Source: Gracilaria domingensis
Lineage: Eukaryota; Rhodophyta; Florideophyceae; Gracilariales; Gracilariaceae
Reading direction: 5' to 3'
NCBI GenBank assembly: GCA_022539475.1
Contig: VCMS01000018.1
Location: 62,001-126,000 of the forward strand
Length of the DNA stretch: 64,000 nucleotides
Shown: positions 10,184 to 20,619 of the stretch, piece by piece
How the letters are laid out: each line of letters begins with the position of its first letter
Position numbering within the stretch: position 1 is the stretch's first letter
The notes under the pieces: generated by a model
Databases searched by the model: none
Seen by the model: only the letters and a program-made list of their open reading frames with translations
Told to the model about the DNA's origin: nothing
Translations under genes and position numbers: made by a program

Positions 10184-13100
10184 TCACTTTACTGAAATTA
10201 CTCCTTGGAGTGTTTCCCGAACGTCTTCAAGTCCCTTCTGGTTCATATCTTTGTCGAAAAAGTACGTACGACGAGATATGCGTAGTATTACAATATTGCG
10301 CTGAATTACTTGGGCCATTTCTGTCGACTTTAATGTCATTCTTCTGCCTTCAGTGAAACAGACATTCACATCTAGGTCCTGAATTAATCCCTGCTCCCAG
10401 GTAACATCCACGAGACCAACGTGAACTCGATTTTCCTCATTTACCCGTTTGGTGGAAAGGAGTACTTCAAAAATCTTTGTTACGCTTCCGAAGTATAAGT
10501 CCCGTGACCGTCTTGGAATATGATCATTTCCGGAAGGACTCGAATCCGTCAAACTGAATTCATGGACATCTTCTGTGCGTATGAAATGAGCAGCGATATA
10601 GTGCTTCTGCCGACATCCTGCTCTTTTTGAAGCTCTCTTCTGATAGGCCTCGTAAGTTTCAATGGAAATCGATCTTTCAGGCTTGCGCACCACAGCGCTT
10701 TCATATTCTCTAACTCGATCAATGTGGAAAACTGTTTCAGATCCGAACGTGTCCGTCACGAATGCGCATATTGCACGATGGCGTTCATGAGTACGCCAAT
10801 TTGGTTCTGGATCACGATAATTTCCAACACAACTCACGTTGACGCCAAACTCTTCTGCAAGGTTTGAATTTCCTTGCCGATTCTCTACTTGAGTCAAATT
10901 AGTATCGTACTCACGTTGATCACTGATTTTTATGCTATTGCATGTTAGCTTCATAGCAAGAAGTCGGAAGTTTTTGTGGAATATGTGAGCGCAAAGATTC
11001 GGACTATTTTGGATGCGTTTGCCAATTTCTCTTAGTAGTCTTTCCACGACAAACTGTGATGACAAAAGTAACGGACCGCAGTGTCGTAAGAGATCAGGAA
11101 TGTGAAGAACTGCGTGTGAAGAAGGAGTGAAGCAGTGGGCATCTGAATCAGATCCGTAGAAGAGAACCACATATCTGGTGTACATTTCCTCCACAATTTT
11201 TCGCAGGTACTCTACACGGTCGTGTGAGCAGTCGTATTCGAAGCAAATTGTGACCATCTGTGACGTCAAAACCTAAAGTCACAAAAGTCCCTTCGAAACC
11301 TTGTAGCAATGTAAGAAAGGGGTGATATATAACTGGGCATGCCTCTTGAGATCCTCGGCTTTGTATTTTGATAAGTGTTCCAGGGAAAATGGAGGCCGAC
11401 CCCAAGAACTTGGTATTCCTTGTGACGAGTTGGACATGGATTCGTTGATTCTACTCAGAGTTTGCGCGGGGATGCAGTATGCCCGTAACTCTTCTGTATT
11501 TGCATGTCTCGGATTTGCAGCGGTTATAAGTTGAAGAACTTTCTTCACCCACCCGAGAAGAGCAAGATGCATCACATCATAAGGGAAGGAATACACATAG
11601 TCCAGCTTCAACTTTGAAAGGATTGGTCTTTTTTGATTCCTGTTCTCTTGATAATTTTCTTTCTGGAAACTGGACCCAAATCTTTGTGGCTAAGCTTGAC
11701 CCACACTTCTCTTACATTGGCATGGCTTCGTTTCTCTGGCATTTCAAGACGAAAAAGTTTAGTCACGGTCGTTGCTGACCTTCTCGCGAGCGCATCGTTG
11801 AATGCTTTTCGAGATTTCTCCGGACATGCGCATGATTTTCTCAACTCTTTGATGTACGTTTTGCTTTTTCTGCAAAACCTGCAGAATATCTGGGCATTAT
11901 GACCGACATACCCAAATACCTTGGACGCAGCTGGCCAGTCGGCTGTAAAATACAGCATGAAGGCCCTTAGAGTTCTAATCTTCCCATCATGGCATGATAC
12001 TGTTATACCATTCTCCAACGCTTTCAAATCATTCACTAGAGGGTCGACAAAGGTTTCAAAGTACGCAGGATCATGTGTTCCAGGTAAAATTGCATGAATG
12101 ATGGCATTGGAAGCTTTGCTTCTTTCTGAAATTGAGAAATTCAGTATCGTTGACAAAACTGGCCATGTTGAGACGGCATTACCGATCCTGTCTCTGCCAC
12201 ATTCAAATCCATCCGTGGAAAGGGAGATAAAGACTAACACTTCTTCATTACGGTCCCACTCTTTCATTCGAGTTGCATTCTGTCGGAAGAAGAGCTCGCT
12301 GTGATAGTAGTCATGCGGAGGTTGTTGCTCCTTTTGGCCTAATAGGAACCCTTTTGCCCTTTCACAGCCCTTCATAATCTCGTTGAAGTATGCCTTTGCG
12401 TTGCAAAGTCCTCGCAAAGCCGAAGATACGCTCAAGTACCAAAACAGCATACCAGTTTTGCGGAAAGGTGTAGTACAAGTGGGACACACTGTCGCATCTT
12501 TTAGCTCACCAGAACGAACAGCATGTCCGTCTCCACAGATAACGATACTGGATTTCTGGATTTGAGAGCGCTTGATGGAATAAGATATCAATGATCTATA
12601 GGAAAATCGTGCTGATATCGGACGAGTTCGAATCAAACTATCGATTGCGAGCCTGGATATGTTGGAAACTTCCGCACGGAAGATAAAATCCGCAATACGT
12701 TCGAATTCAGACTGTATGTGACTTTTCTCATATAGCTCTTGTCCGAAAGCACTGAAATGAGTTGGGCTACTGTACAATACACCACTGTTCGGAGAACCCC
12801 GAAATAGTGTGTCCCGAGAGCAAGAAAGACTGTTTGCATCGTCCGAACGAGTTACGGGCACGCGATCTTCTTCATTTTCTTCAATAACTGGGGACCCGTT
12901 TTGATCAGCTCTGTGACTGAAAATGTTGCTAGAGTCGGATCTCCCGATATCATTTTCCGGATTCTTGTTTCCATCCTCCACGATTGGAGAGTGATGGCAC
13001 TGAATGGAACGCGTAGAACGTAATTCGAACTGCTCAGTATTATCTTTTGAGGCGGTTAGCCCGAAGAGGTTGGTTGTAAGTTCCCATCTCAAAGCTCTCC

Positions 13101-13248
13101 TGTATGATATCTGTATATTACTTTGTGGCTGTTCTACTTCTTCAGTGTTCTCGCTACTGTCGTCACTTCGAAGAAACGAAATGGATGGTGTATCTTGGTC
13201 ATTTTCCCACCGGAACCGCTTTCGACGAGTATGTCGGTACATTTTCAA
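10184..13248 (-). pseudogene. CACTA/EnSpm-like transposase (Transposase_21/Tnp2 type), element 1
   Basis: Would cut and paste the element. The first piece (13248 to 11608, 546 codons) has a Ser-rich acidic N-terminus, a zinc motif near residue 255 (CPTC), the catalytic segment with DGFECGRDR near residue 346, and TADWPA near residue 437 followed by GYVGHNAQ and CRFC. These are the landmarks of the Tnp2 family. The second piece carries YDVMHLALLGW, the counterpart of the family's DPMH motif. The third (to 10184) carries the helical end with SSHAVLHIPDLLRHCGP. Comparison with element 3 shows a one-base deletion in an A-run near 11626. Alignment to element 2 shows that the TGA and TAG near 11274-11281 are nonsense changes, not an intron, since the spacing between flanking motifs is equal in both copies. 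So it is a pseudogene, unless these are sequencing errors. Confidence 0.85.
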
Positions 13249-13799
13249 TTCCTCGCGAACATCTAGAAGCCCCTAGTTCCTTTATCTTACGGTCCTCTGG
13301 TGATTTGATACTGACCTGAGCGAGCTCGATGTTAATTCAAGGTTCACGATCTCAAATAACTTTGCATCGACTTTCAATGCAACAAACAGTTTTCCAATTT
13401 TCAAACTTTGAAAAATATTTCTTTCAGAAGTAGGGGACGGTTCGACTCAGGAAGACCTGTCAAGGCTTTCGATTCGAGCTAGCGTCTTCCAACTCCCGCG
13501 CTTCGGACAGCAGCCGCATCAATTAAGAACCGATGTCACTCTCTTCCCGTTCGTCTATCCCACAATGGCCCGGAACAACAACTCCAGTCAGGCTGCCGTA
13601 TCTCCTCCATCAACAGCCGCGCTCTTCGGCCACCGATACCATTGCCTTGTCGTGAAGTGTGTTCTGCCGTTATTTATCCGCACAGAGTTCGAACGTAAGT
13701 CTTAAGATATCTAACCTCGTTGTGCTCCTGCACTAGTTTGTGTTCTGACGCAATCCATATCCATACAGCCAGCGAATTGTTTCCACTACCGTTAGCATC
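13249..13799. promoter_or_regulatory. Divergent intergenic region of transposon element 1
   Basis: About 550 bp separate the start of the minus-strand transposase from the start of the plus-strand accessory gene. Element 2 has a gap of similar size between its corresponding genes (about 46188-46765), so this is probably the shared bidirectional promoter. I found no clear TATA box or operator in it. The assignment rests on position alone. Confidence 0.35.
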
Positions 13800-14972
13800 A
13801 TGCCGAACGTTACCGCCGATAGTGCTGTCAACCGCCACTCCAATTCTTTCACCAATGGAAGCTTCATGGGAACTGCCACTGGGGCAAGCCATCGCAGCGT
13901 ACCCCGTGATCTCCAAGTCGAGACCGTAGAGCGAGTTCGTGACCACGCACCGCCCCGTGCATCGATTTCGAACAACGTTCATGATGTTCGTATCGGACCG
14001 GAACGAAACGGTAACAGAGATTCGCATGAACTTTTGCCCCTAAACTATGTGCCGATTCCCACAGCTTCAAGTAAACGGAAGATGAAGCCTAAAGATCGTC
14101 CGGGCTATCCCACTGGCACATTGATCTCCTCCAGTGTTGTTTTCAACCGTTTATATCAGGAGCGCATGGGAAGGCCACAGCCTTATGATGACAACTTTCC
14201 ACTGTACACGGAACTTTCAAACGCAGTGAAAGATACAGCTCGTCGATATCTTTTCAAGCGTCTCAAACTCAAGCGAGGGGAGCAAACTTTTCGCGCCATT
14301 CGATCTCAATTCTCTTCCCAGCTCATGCAGATTCAGAGAAGCTTGACGGAAACATTTCCCGTCCTTGGAACTGCCCAGAACCAGTGGATTGTTACCGAAC
14401 TCATCAAGGAGGCAGTGCAGCGGGACAAAAAAGCCGTTGTTGAGGCAGCCAAGCGAAACAAGAAACAGACTGAAGATTCTTCTGCGCCACAGGCAGCAGA
14501 ACGAAACCAAGACACATTTCTTGAACGTCGCGGTGAAAATCATGACGAGGAAGTTCTTAGGTCGTCTCAGGCTCCAGTAGGACAGAATCAGAACTCCCAT
14601 AGTTTCGCGGCTACGGAAGTAACGCCTCAGACTACATCTGCTCAGGGCCTAGCGCTTCATACTTCCAACTTTGAGACTGCGCAGCCGCGGACTGCAGACG
14701 AACAAGAACTGGGGGATAATGAAGGGTACGCTGATCATGTAGGGTCTGCGAGTCAAGTCGATACGGAAGCCAGGCGTTTGCAATCTCATCAGTATGATGA
14801 TGATGAAATCGTGCCAGTAGCAAATGCTGACAATTCTAATGGCAGCAACAATTTACTCAACGACGAGGAAGACATCATGGACAGCGGTGTCTCTAATGAG
14901 ATCGAGGAAAATGAAGAGATGTATGATTCAGGCTTATCGGAAGAAGAGGAGGTGGTAGATCGCCGACCATGA
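13800..14972 (+). CDS. Transposon accessory protein, divergent from transposase (element 1)
   Basis: An intact 390-codon frame starting at ATG. It has a low-complexity N-terminal 90 residues, then a helical, basic middle (about 110-215) containing FPLYTELSNAVKDTARRYLF and TAQNQWIVTELIKEAVQRDK, a Gln/Ser-rich linker and a strongly acidic tail ending in a run of Glu. The middle segment is matched in element 2 by AEGQWAVNMLIQKAMRRDR, in a gene in the same position and orientation, so it belongs to the transposon. Plant CACTA elements carry a DNA-binding helper (TnpA), but that gene is usually on the same strand as TnpD and I see no sequence match. A DNA-binding or transcriptional role is inferred only from the basic middle and acidic tail. 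Confidence 0.6.
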   Translation: MPNVTADSAVNRHSNSFTNGSFMGTATGASHRSVPRDLQVETVERVRDHAPPRASISNNVHDVRIGPERNGNRDSHELLPLNYVPIPTASSKRKMKPKDRPGYPTGTLISSSVVFNRLYQERMGRPQPYDDNFPLYTELSNAVKDTARRYLFKRLKLKRGEQTFRAIRSQFSSQLMQIQRSLTETFPVLGTAQNQWIVTELIKEAVQRDKKAVVEAAKRNKKQTEDSSAPQAAERNQDTFLERRGENHDEEVLRSSQAPVGQNQNSHSFAATEVTPQTTSAQGLALHTSNFETAQPRTADEQELGDNEGYADHVGSASQVDTEARRLQSHQYDDDEIVPVANADNSNGSNNLLNDEEDIMDSGVSNEIEENEEMYDSGLSEEEEVVDRRP

Positions 14973-15682
14973 AAGAATCTGGCACGTAAGCGGGGTAAGG
15001 GCAGTATGGCAAATACTCGTACGTAGGGGACTACGGGACTACGCCAGCACCCTGCACGCGTACAAGCGTCAGTCCGAAGCAAGAAGAGGGCTGGATTGAC
15101 CGCCAAAGTCAGCAAAACTAGACAGGATCAGAGAGCCAGTCGTCCTCCGAAGTCTCATCGAGCAAGGCGCAAGGCTCCACAGAAGTGTCTTAGGGCACAC
15201 CATGACTTGGCTTCTGATTCTGAAGAAGAAGTATAAGTTCTTATCATTATTATCAGACATGGCTTTTCAAGATCTGATGTTCTGCAACCGGTACCCCAGC
15301 TTCGTTTTCTCATATATTTGTTCTTCCAGCGCAATCACTCATGTTATTCTGACATCACTATTAGTATGCAATCAGCCTCTTGTTTTGTCACAGTGTCATC
15401 CCGTCGGACGACTACGATGCCACTATTAGTCTAATAAAGTGATGTGTTGTTGCAATGATGTCGACCTTCTTTGGGTCTCAAAGCGTACTTTCGTTGTTGA
15501 AAATGTAACCCTGCAATGGCCATACTGAGACGTGCAATGGATGCCTTCTGGTTCTAATATCGCCTACGCTACGATATCAAACGGTACTACATTTCTGGCC
15601 TTCTAAAGCACACCTTTAGTTCCTTTTTCGTCTGCTTCTATTGGCCTTCGATTGAACACATGCTATACTACTTGAGTACTAA

Positions 15683-15960
15683 TTATGGCATCGTTCCGGT
15701 CTGAAATGAACCACATTGTACACCGTAGTCGATCTCTTTCTGAAACCATTCTGGCTCACAATGGATCACATTTTGAGCATATTTCCCGGACAGTTTTTGT
15801 CCACATTTTGGCAGCACCTTATATGGCAACATATTGGTCACATTTTGGGGACCTCCTTTCGGCCATGTTTGGCCCATATCTGGATCCGTAATTTGAGGCA
15901 CGATTTTGTGCCTTTCTCGGCCATATTTGGGACGCATATTGGACTATCAATTTGCCTGTA
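15683..15960. repeat. Right subterminal and terminal region of transposon element 1
   Basis: Degenerate copies of a short unit (forms of GGCCATATTTGG, CACATTTTGG, GCCCATATCTGG) repeat every 20-30 bp up to the end ACTATCAATTTGCCTGTA at 15960. The same block occurs inverted at 28932-29050, starting TACAGGCAAATTGATAGTC, and similarity stops at the same base in both, which defines the terminus. Arrays of short subterminal repeats are the usual transposase-binding sites in CACTA-type elements. DGAT1 coding sequence begins directly at 15961. The end reads (TA)CAGGCAAA from outside in, not the classic CACTA. Confidence 0.65.
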
Positions 15961-17059
15961 GGGTTTGTTACTCTTCACTGTGGCCACCACGCTGCTGTTT
16001 CTGGCGCAGGTGAATCCGTTTTTCGGACTGATTCATGGCATGTTGGTCGCGGCGGTGGCGCTCCAGCAGCACAGCTATGGGCTCACCCACCTGCTGCTAA
16101 ATGAGGAGATTTAGCTTCGCCGCATGTATCGTCAACGACAAGGATTATGTGCAAGTTCGTCCGTCGAAAATGACCGAATCACTACCACGACGACGATGCG
16201 GCGGCAGTGACGGCGGCGGTGATGACGAAGAAACAACAACAACAGCCACAACCACAACGACGGCAACCAACAGTGCGGCTTCGGAATCTTCGTTGGACTC
16301 GCGCAGACACTTCAATGCAGCCAGCAGCAAGCGAGTGAAATACCCGCGCAACCTGACGGCTGGCAATATGTTGTAATATGCGGTGGCAACACTGTTGTTG
16401 TACTAAACGAGCTACCCGCGCACTCACACGATGCGAATTTGATACGTAGAGTGGTACGGAATCCAGATGGTGGTGTGCATGGTGATTTAGTATGCGCTGA
16501 TCATGCAGTTATGCATGCCGATGTGGCAGCTCGGGCGCCTTACGGACAAGGAGCATCGAATGCTGTGGTACATGGTGGAACTGGCGCTGTGGTGCTTCTT
16601 CATCTGGCTGCTGCCATTCTTCGAGTACCTCCACTGCGCGCTGAACGTGGTGGTGGAGATGATGCGCTTCGCAGACCGGCAGTTCTACGACGAGTGGAGG
16701 AATGCAACGAACCAGCGGCCTTCTGGTTCGCTTGGAACGTGCTGGTGCACGGGTGGTGCCTGCGCCACCTGTATGTGGCGGTCGTGCGGCGGCACAAGGT
16801 GGGGCGCAGCACGGCGGGGCTGGGGACGTTCGGGATGCTACAGGAGTATGTGGCGTTCTGCGGCTTGCGCATACTGCGGCCGTACGTGTTTCTGGGCTTG
16901 CATTCGCAGCTGCCACTGATGCGCGTGTCGGAGCGTCTGGAGCGCCGGCACGCTTGCAACGTGCTCGTGTGGGGCGTGCTCTTCGCCGGCGAGTGCAGAA
17001 CGGGCATGCTCTACGTGCGCAATTATCTGCGCCGCATAGACGCGCTCGTGTATTGCTGA
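15961..17059 (+). pseudogene. DGAT1: Diacylglycerol O-acyltransferase 1 (MBOAT family), truncated
   Basis: DGAT1 makes triacylglycerol from diacylglycerol and acyl-CoA in the ER membrane. The family order is visible: FLAQVNPFFGLIHGMLVA (about 16000), YPRNLTAGNML (16345), YPRTHTMRI, then LALWCFFIWLLPFFEYLHC and VVVEMMRFADRQFYDEWRNATN (to 16710). After a frame change near 16710 come FAWNVLVHGWCLRHLY, the segment at 16830-16850 and YVFLGLHSQLPLM, ending at 17057-17059. In-frame stops lie at 16374, near 16403, 16438 and 16488. The catalytic histidine of the MBOAT motif is replaced by Gln (codon 16841-16843, LQEY in place of the usual HE). The 5' part is missing because transposon element 1 abuts at 15960. 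A Thr/Ala tract at about 16228-16290 expands a loop that is normally short. Clearly non-functional. Confidence 0.8.
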
Positions 17060-17166
17060 CACGTGTACAGTGCTGTAATATATATAGAGCGCGCTGTAAG
17101 CCACGCGCACCGCGCGCGGTATCGCTAAAACACACGGCTGTACCCTCGCAGCTCTTCCGTTTGGAT

Positions 17167-17566
17167 ATGCTCCTCGGCGTGGCCCCGTGCGATTCGCTGC
17201 GCCTCTGCGCCATGCGGCCGCATTGCTCGGCTCCACCAGCCATTCTGCAACGCCTTCCGTACGAAGTGTTGCTGCGTGTCGTGAACATGCGCTCGGCACA
17301 CCGATTCGATCGCGCCCGCGCTCGCGCTCGCGTGCACGTCGCTTTACCTGCGCCGCGTCGTGGCGCACGCGCTTTCGCACTCGCTCACGCTGCGCTTCGA
17401 GAGCCACGCCGCGCGCTGGGCCGCAGTGCTATGTGACTCGCCCCACGTGCTCGAGCTGTTCACCTTCGGCTCGCCACGACACGTCGCCGTCTTCCGCCTC
17501 CGGCTGGCAGCGCCACGTCTCACCCACGTGCTGCAGAGTGAAGCGGCGGGGTTTTGGTGCCTCTGA
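17167..17566 (+). pseudogene. F-box/LRR-type fragment, copy 1
   Basis: The first part reads an F-box-like core, LQRLPYEVLLRVV (about 17249-17287). After a frame change near 17300, the third frame reads CTSLYLRRVVAHALSHSLTL (from about 17332) and a leucine-patterned stretch with LELFTFGSPRHVAVF, ending at 17566. The pattern is that of a short F-box followed by leucine-rich repeats, which in functional proteins recruits substrates to SCF ubiquitin ligases. The copy is broken by the frame change and is close in sequence to 18063-18360. The F-box assignment rests on a short motif. Confidence 0.45.
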
Positions 17567-17843
17567 AACTGTAAGAAAGGAAGGGCTGAATGGTGGGAAA
17601 AGGATATGCGGTAGTTCGTTGGGCTGCGGAGAGCAGAGGAACAGTAAAACTGTCCGAAGGAGGGACTTAAGCTCTCTACAGAGAGCAAACGACCATCCAA
17701 ATCGTAGCAAGCTGGAAGGGGACGGTGAGCAAGTCGACACCAGAACTGAAGAGAATGTATAAGAAAGTACTTTGCGTCGTATAAAGCAACGTTCATTCTA
17801 AGCATCAGAATGCTAGTAATTCTGTTCGAATCTTAGTAGGATT

Positions 17844-18660
17844 GTGCAAGGCAGGCTAAAGCTGCTGCCGAGGAATCAGGCACCCAGCGCAAGACAAGGC
17901 TGTGTAGAAACGTTGAGGAGGCGTTTTGCAATGTGGGAGGCAGGCGATGGGGATGTTGAGGACGGAGCAGAAGCCTCGAGCAAGATGGCTAAGATCAAAG
18001 CAGTGGTGAGTCACCATTGCTCCGATCTTGGCCATCTTGGGATACGGAGCATACTGCTCTGTATCTGCGCGGATATGCTCCTCGCGCCTCTGCGCCGCGC
18101 GCCCGCGCTCGCGCTCACGTGCACGTCGCCCTACCTGCGCCGCGTCGTGGCGCACGCGCTTTCGCACTCGCTCACGCTGCGCTTCGAGAGCGACGCCGCG
18201 CGCTGGGCCGCCTTGCTGCGTGACTCGCTCCGCGCGCTCGAGCTGCTTACCTTTGGCTCGCTGCGCCACGTCGCTGTCTTCGGCCGCCTGCTGGCCACGC
18301 CGCGTCTCACCCACGTGCGCCTGCCGCTCTCGCCGTCGCTGCTCACCGCCGTCGCCGACGCTCCGTGTGCGTGCACTCGCTGTTCGTCAGCATTGCTTCC
18401 TTCTGGCAAACACTGTGCGCTAACGCCTCGGTTTTCTGGTGATAACAGTACTTTTGTTGTAAATTCGCGGATCTGCGTCAACATATTCATGTGCAGATAT
18501 CGAAGCCTGCTGTATCGATTCGGGTTGATCAACCTCGGAATCGGTAAGGCCCAATCTACTAGGCAAGCGGAAGTATCCATCGGCATAAGAGAGTCACCCC
18601 CTCTTGAAGAACCTTGCGAGCATGACGAGGCTTGTTCACCTAAGGCCTATATGGAAGGCA
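17844..18660 (+). pseudogene. F-box/LRR-type fragment, copy 2
   Basis: An open frame runs through 17844-18668, but only about 18063-18370 looks like genuine protein: CTSPYLRRVVAHALSHSLTL, LRALELLTFGSLRHVAVFG and TPRLTHVRLPLSPSLLTAVA. It is a near duplicate of 17310-17545. The F-box start present in copy 1 is not evident here, and the flanking codons read as low-similarity sequence. It lies tail to tail with the photolyase gene. A tandem duplication of a small F-box/LRR gene, followed by decay, is the simplest explanation. Confidence 0.4.
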
Positions 18661-20560
18661 ACAAGTAACCTTTCCCAGAAGGGTTGCTTAGTTCGTCATA
18701 CTCCACAGTTTCTGTTTCAGCCTCGGGCCACTCTACAACAAGCTTCTCTTCTTCATCTCGAAATCTTCTCTTCCACGCTCTATTAGCAGCATATATCTGC
18801 TTCATGACTATCATTGCCTTAGATGGCCTACGCATCACATGGTGCCCATCAACGACACGCTCGGGATAGGTATCTTCGATAACGATACCACACTTCTCTA
18901 GTAACTCTTGCGGGGCTTTCCACGGTCGGTGTATATATTTTGTTGGCAATTTGGCCAATTCCGGAAGGCCCCGTCCGACATAATTACCATTCTGGTCTAG
19001 TCTGTAGGCTTGTCTAACAGGATTCACTAGAGTTGTCACAGGAAATGCATCAGTGTTACTGCCAGCCGTCCAGTGCCAACCAAAAGCATTCGCCGAGCGA
19101 TCACCATCGACAAGAAGCATGTAAAATTGCCGTTGTCCTTTAGACCAGGGTAGCAACAAATACTTTGTCAAGAAACAGGCCAGGAGGAATCTCATTCGGT
19201 TGTGAATCCAACCAGATTTACGCAGTTCTCGCATTGCGGCATCTATAATAGGATATCTTGTAGTCCCATGTCGCCAGCTGTCGAATAAACCGTTATCGTC
19301 TTCCAATGGAAACATGGAAAACTCTGGGATCCATGGCTTCGAGTTCATTTCAGGGAAGTGATAAAGAATATGGAAGGAGAAATTTCGAAGGCGAAGGTTT
19401 TTGAGGAATGCACGCGCCGATTGGGATATGTGAGGACGGCGAACTCGCAATCTTCCTGAGACAAGAATATCTTCCTGGTCTATTTGGTCTTTCGATGTGC
19501 CTAGTCTTGGATCTGATCCTGAACGCCGACTGTTTTGCGTCAGATTATCTGAGGGCGATGGTCCACAATTTAAAAAGGATTCGTTTCCAGGTTTACGGAA
19601 CTTATTCCTATCGTTGTTTTCAGGATTATCGCTAACTGTAGGGTGATGCTTTCGAGGTGCAACATTGAGCGCCTGACCTGTCTTCAAGCCTTTTGACAAC
19701 GTGGTTTTATCCCATTGCGAAACTCGTAGCTTTGTGGCATGGTACATTCTGCGAGGACTGATTTCTCCAAAACGAATATATGGACTCAGACGACTTGTTC
19801 CTTCAAAATGTTGCCTACAACGACTTCCACCAAAGGTCGGGAAAACTTCGTTGAGAAAGCGACCAAGCTGTATTTTCGCCTGTGACCTTCCTGGTTTCCA
19901 AATCTTAGCTAGATTACTGGCCATATCGTCTGAAATTTCGCATCCTAAGAGATCTAGACCAAGAGATTGCACAATTGTGGATAGTGGCTGTAACCTTGAT
20001 GGGGAAAGGAGCAGGTGAGAAGGAGGGGCGACGGTCATCCATGCGCTCATGTATGCGTAGAAAAAGTCATAGCGGGGGCAAGTTTCGGAGTTGGATAGCT
20101 CCCAAGGTTCGACAAGCAATTCGGCCTTGAAGGTTTCTGCTGTGAAGCCCTCTTGGACCAGTTCTTCGCGCAGCTCTTCATCTCGTAGTAGTTCAGGCTC
20201 GTCGCATCGATTCCAAAATACGGCATCAGCACCTGTATCGATGAGGAAGCGTCGCAGCTCTTCAGTGCTGCTGCCCTCGCGGGTATAAAGCTGCACTTCG
20301 AGTCAGCGCAAATCGTTGTGCATTTGGCGAAGGGAGTGAAGAAGCCACCACGGACCGGTACCAAGCCAGCTCTAAAGCCATCCGACGGGTTCCAGATAAA
20401 CAAAAAAACGACCGGAAGGCCTCGTCGAGCGGCGGCAAACAGCGCTGGATGGTTCTCGACGCGCATGTCGTTGCCGCGGTACCACACGACGCTGGGCTTA
20501 CGAAACCACTTGGAAGAGGGGGAACGTGGAGAGGGCGAGCGGGGCGTGGAGCGTGGGTGA
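18647..20560 (-). pseudogene. Cryptochrome/DNA photolyase family protein
   Basis: A flavoprotein of the photolyase/cryptochrome family, which repairs UV-damaged DNA or acts as a blue-light receptor. The N-terminal Rossmann part starts about 20500 with VVWYRGNDMRVENHPALFAA. The main 549-codon frame (20296 to 18647) holds GADAVFWNRCDEPE (residue 22), SPYIRFGEISPRRMYHATKL (171), WRHGTTRYPIIDAAMRELRK (341), IHNRMRFLLACFLTKYLLLP (364) and DGDRSANAFGWHWTAGSNTD (398), which form the FAD-binding helical domain. A low-complexity segment of about 90 residues (200-290) splits this domain and could be an unspliced in-frame intron. Two lesions separate the N-terminal part: a frame change near 20370 and a TGA at 20303-20305. 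Whether it was a CPD photolyase or a cryptochrome cannot be decided by eye. Confidence 0.8.
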
Positions 20561-20619
20561 TGCGGCGACGCTTGGGGGGCGGAGATTGTGTGCGCGGGCG
20601 CCGATTGGAGGGATGTCAC

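Noticed and set aside
11250-11290. A very short intron in the element 1 transposase
   Set aside because: Removing it would break the equal spacing with element 2 (44 residues between flanking motifs in both); two nonsense changes fit better.
16509-17288. 259-codon minus-strand open frame
   Set aside because: Antisense to DGAT1, where conserved membrane segments on the plus strand explain the sequence.
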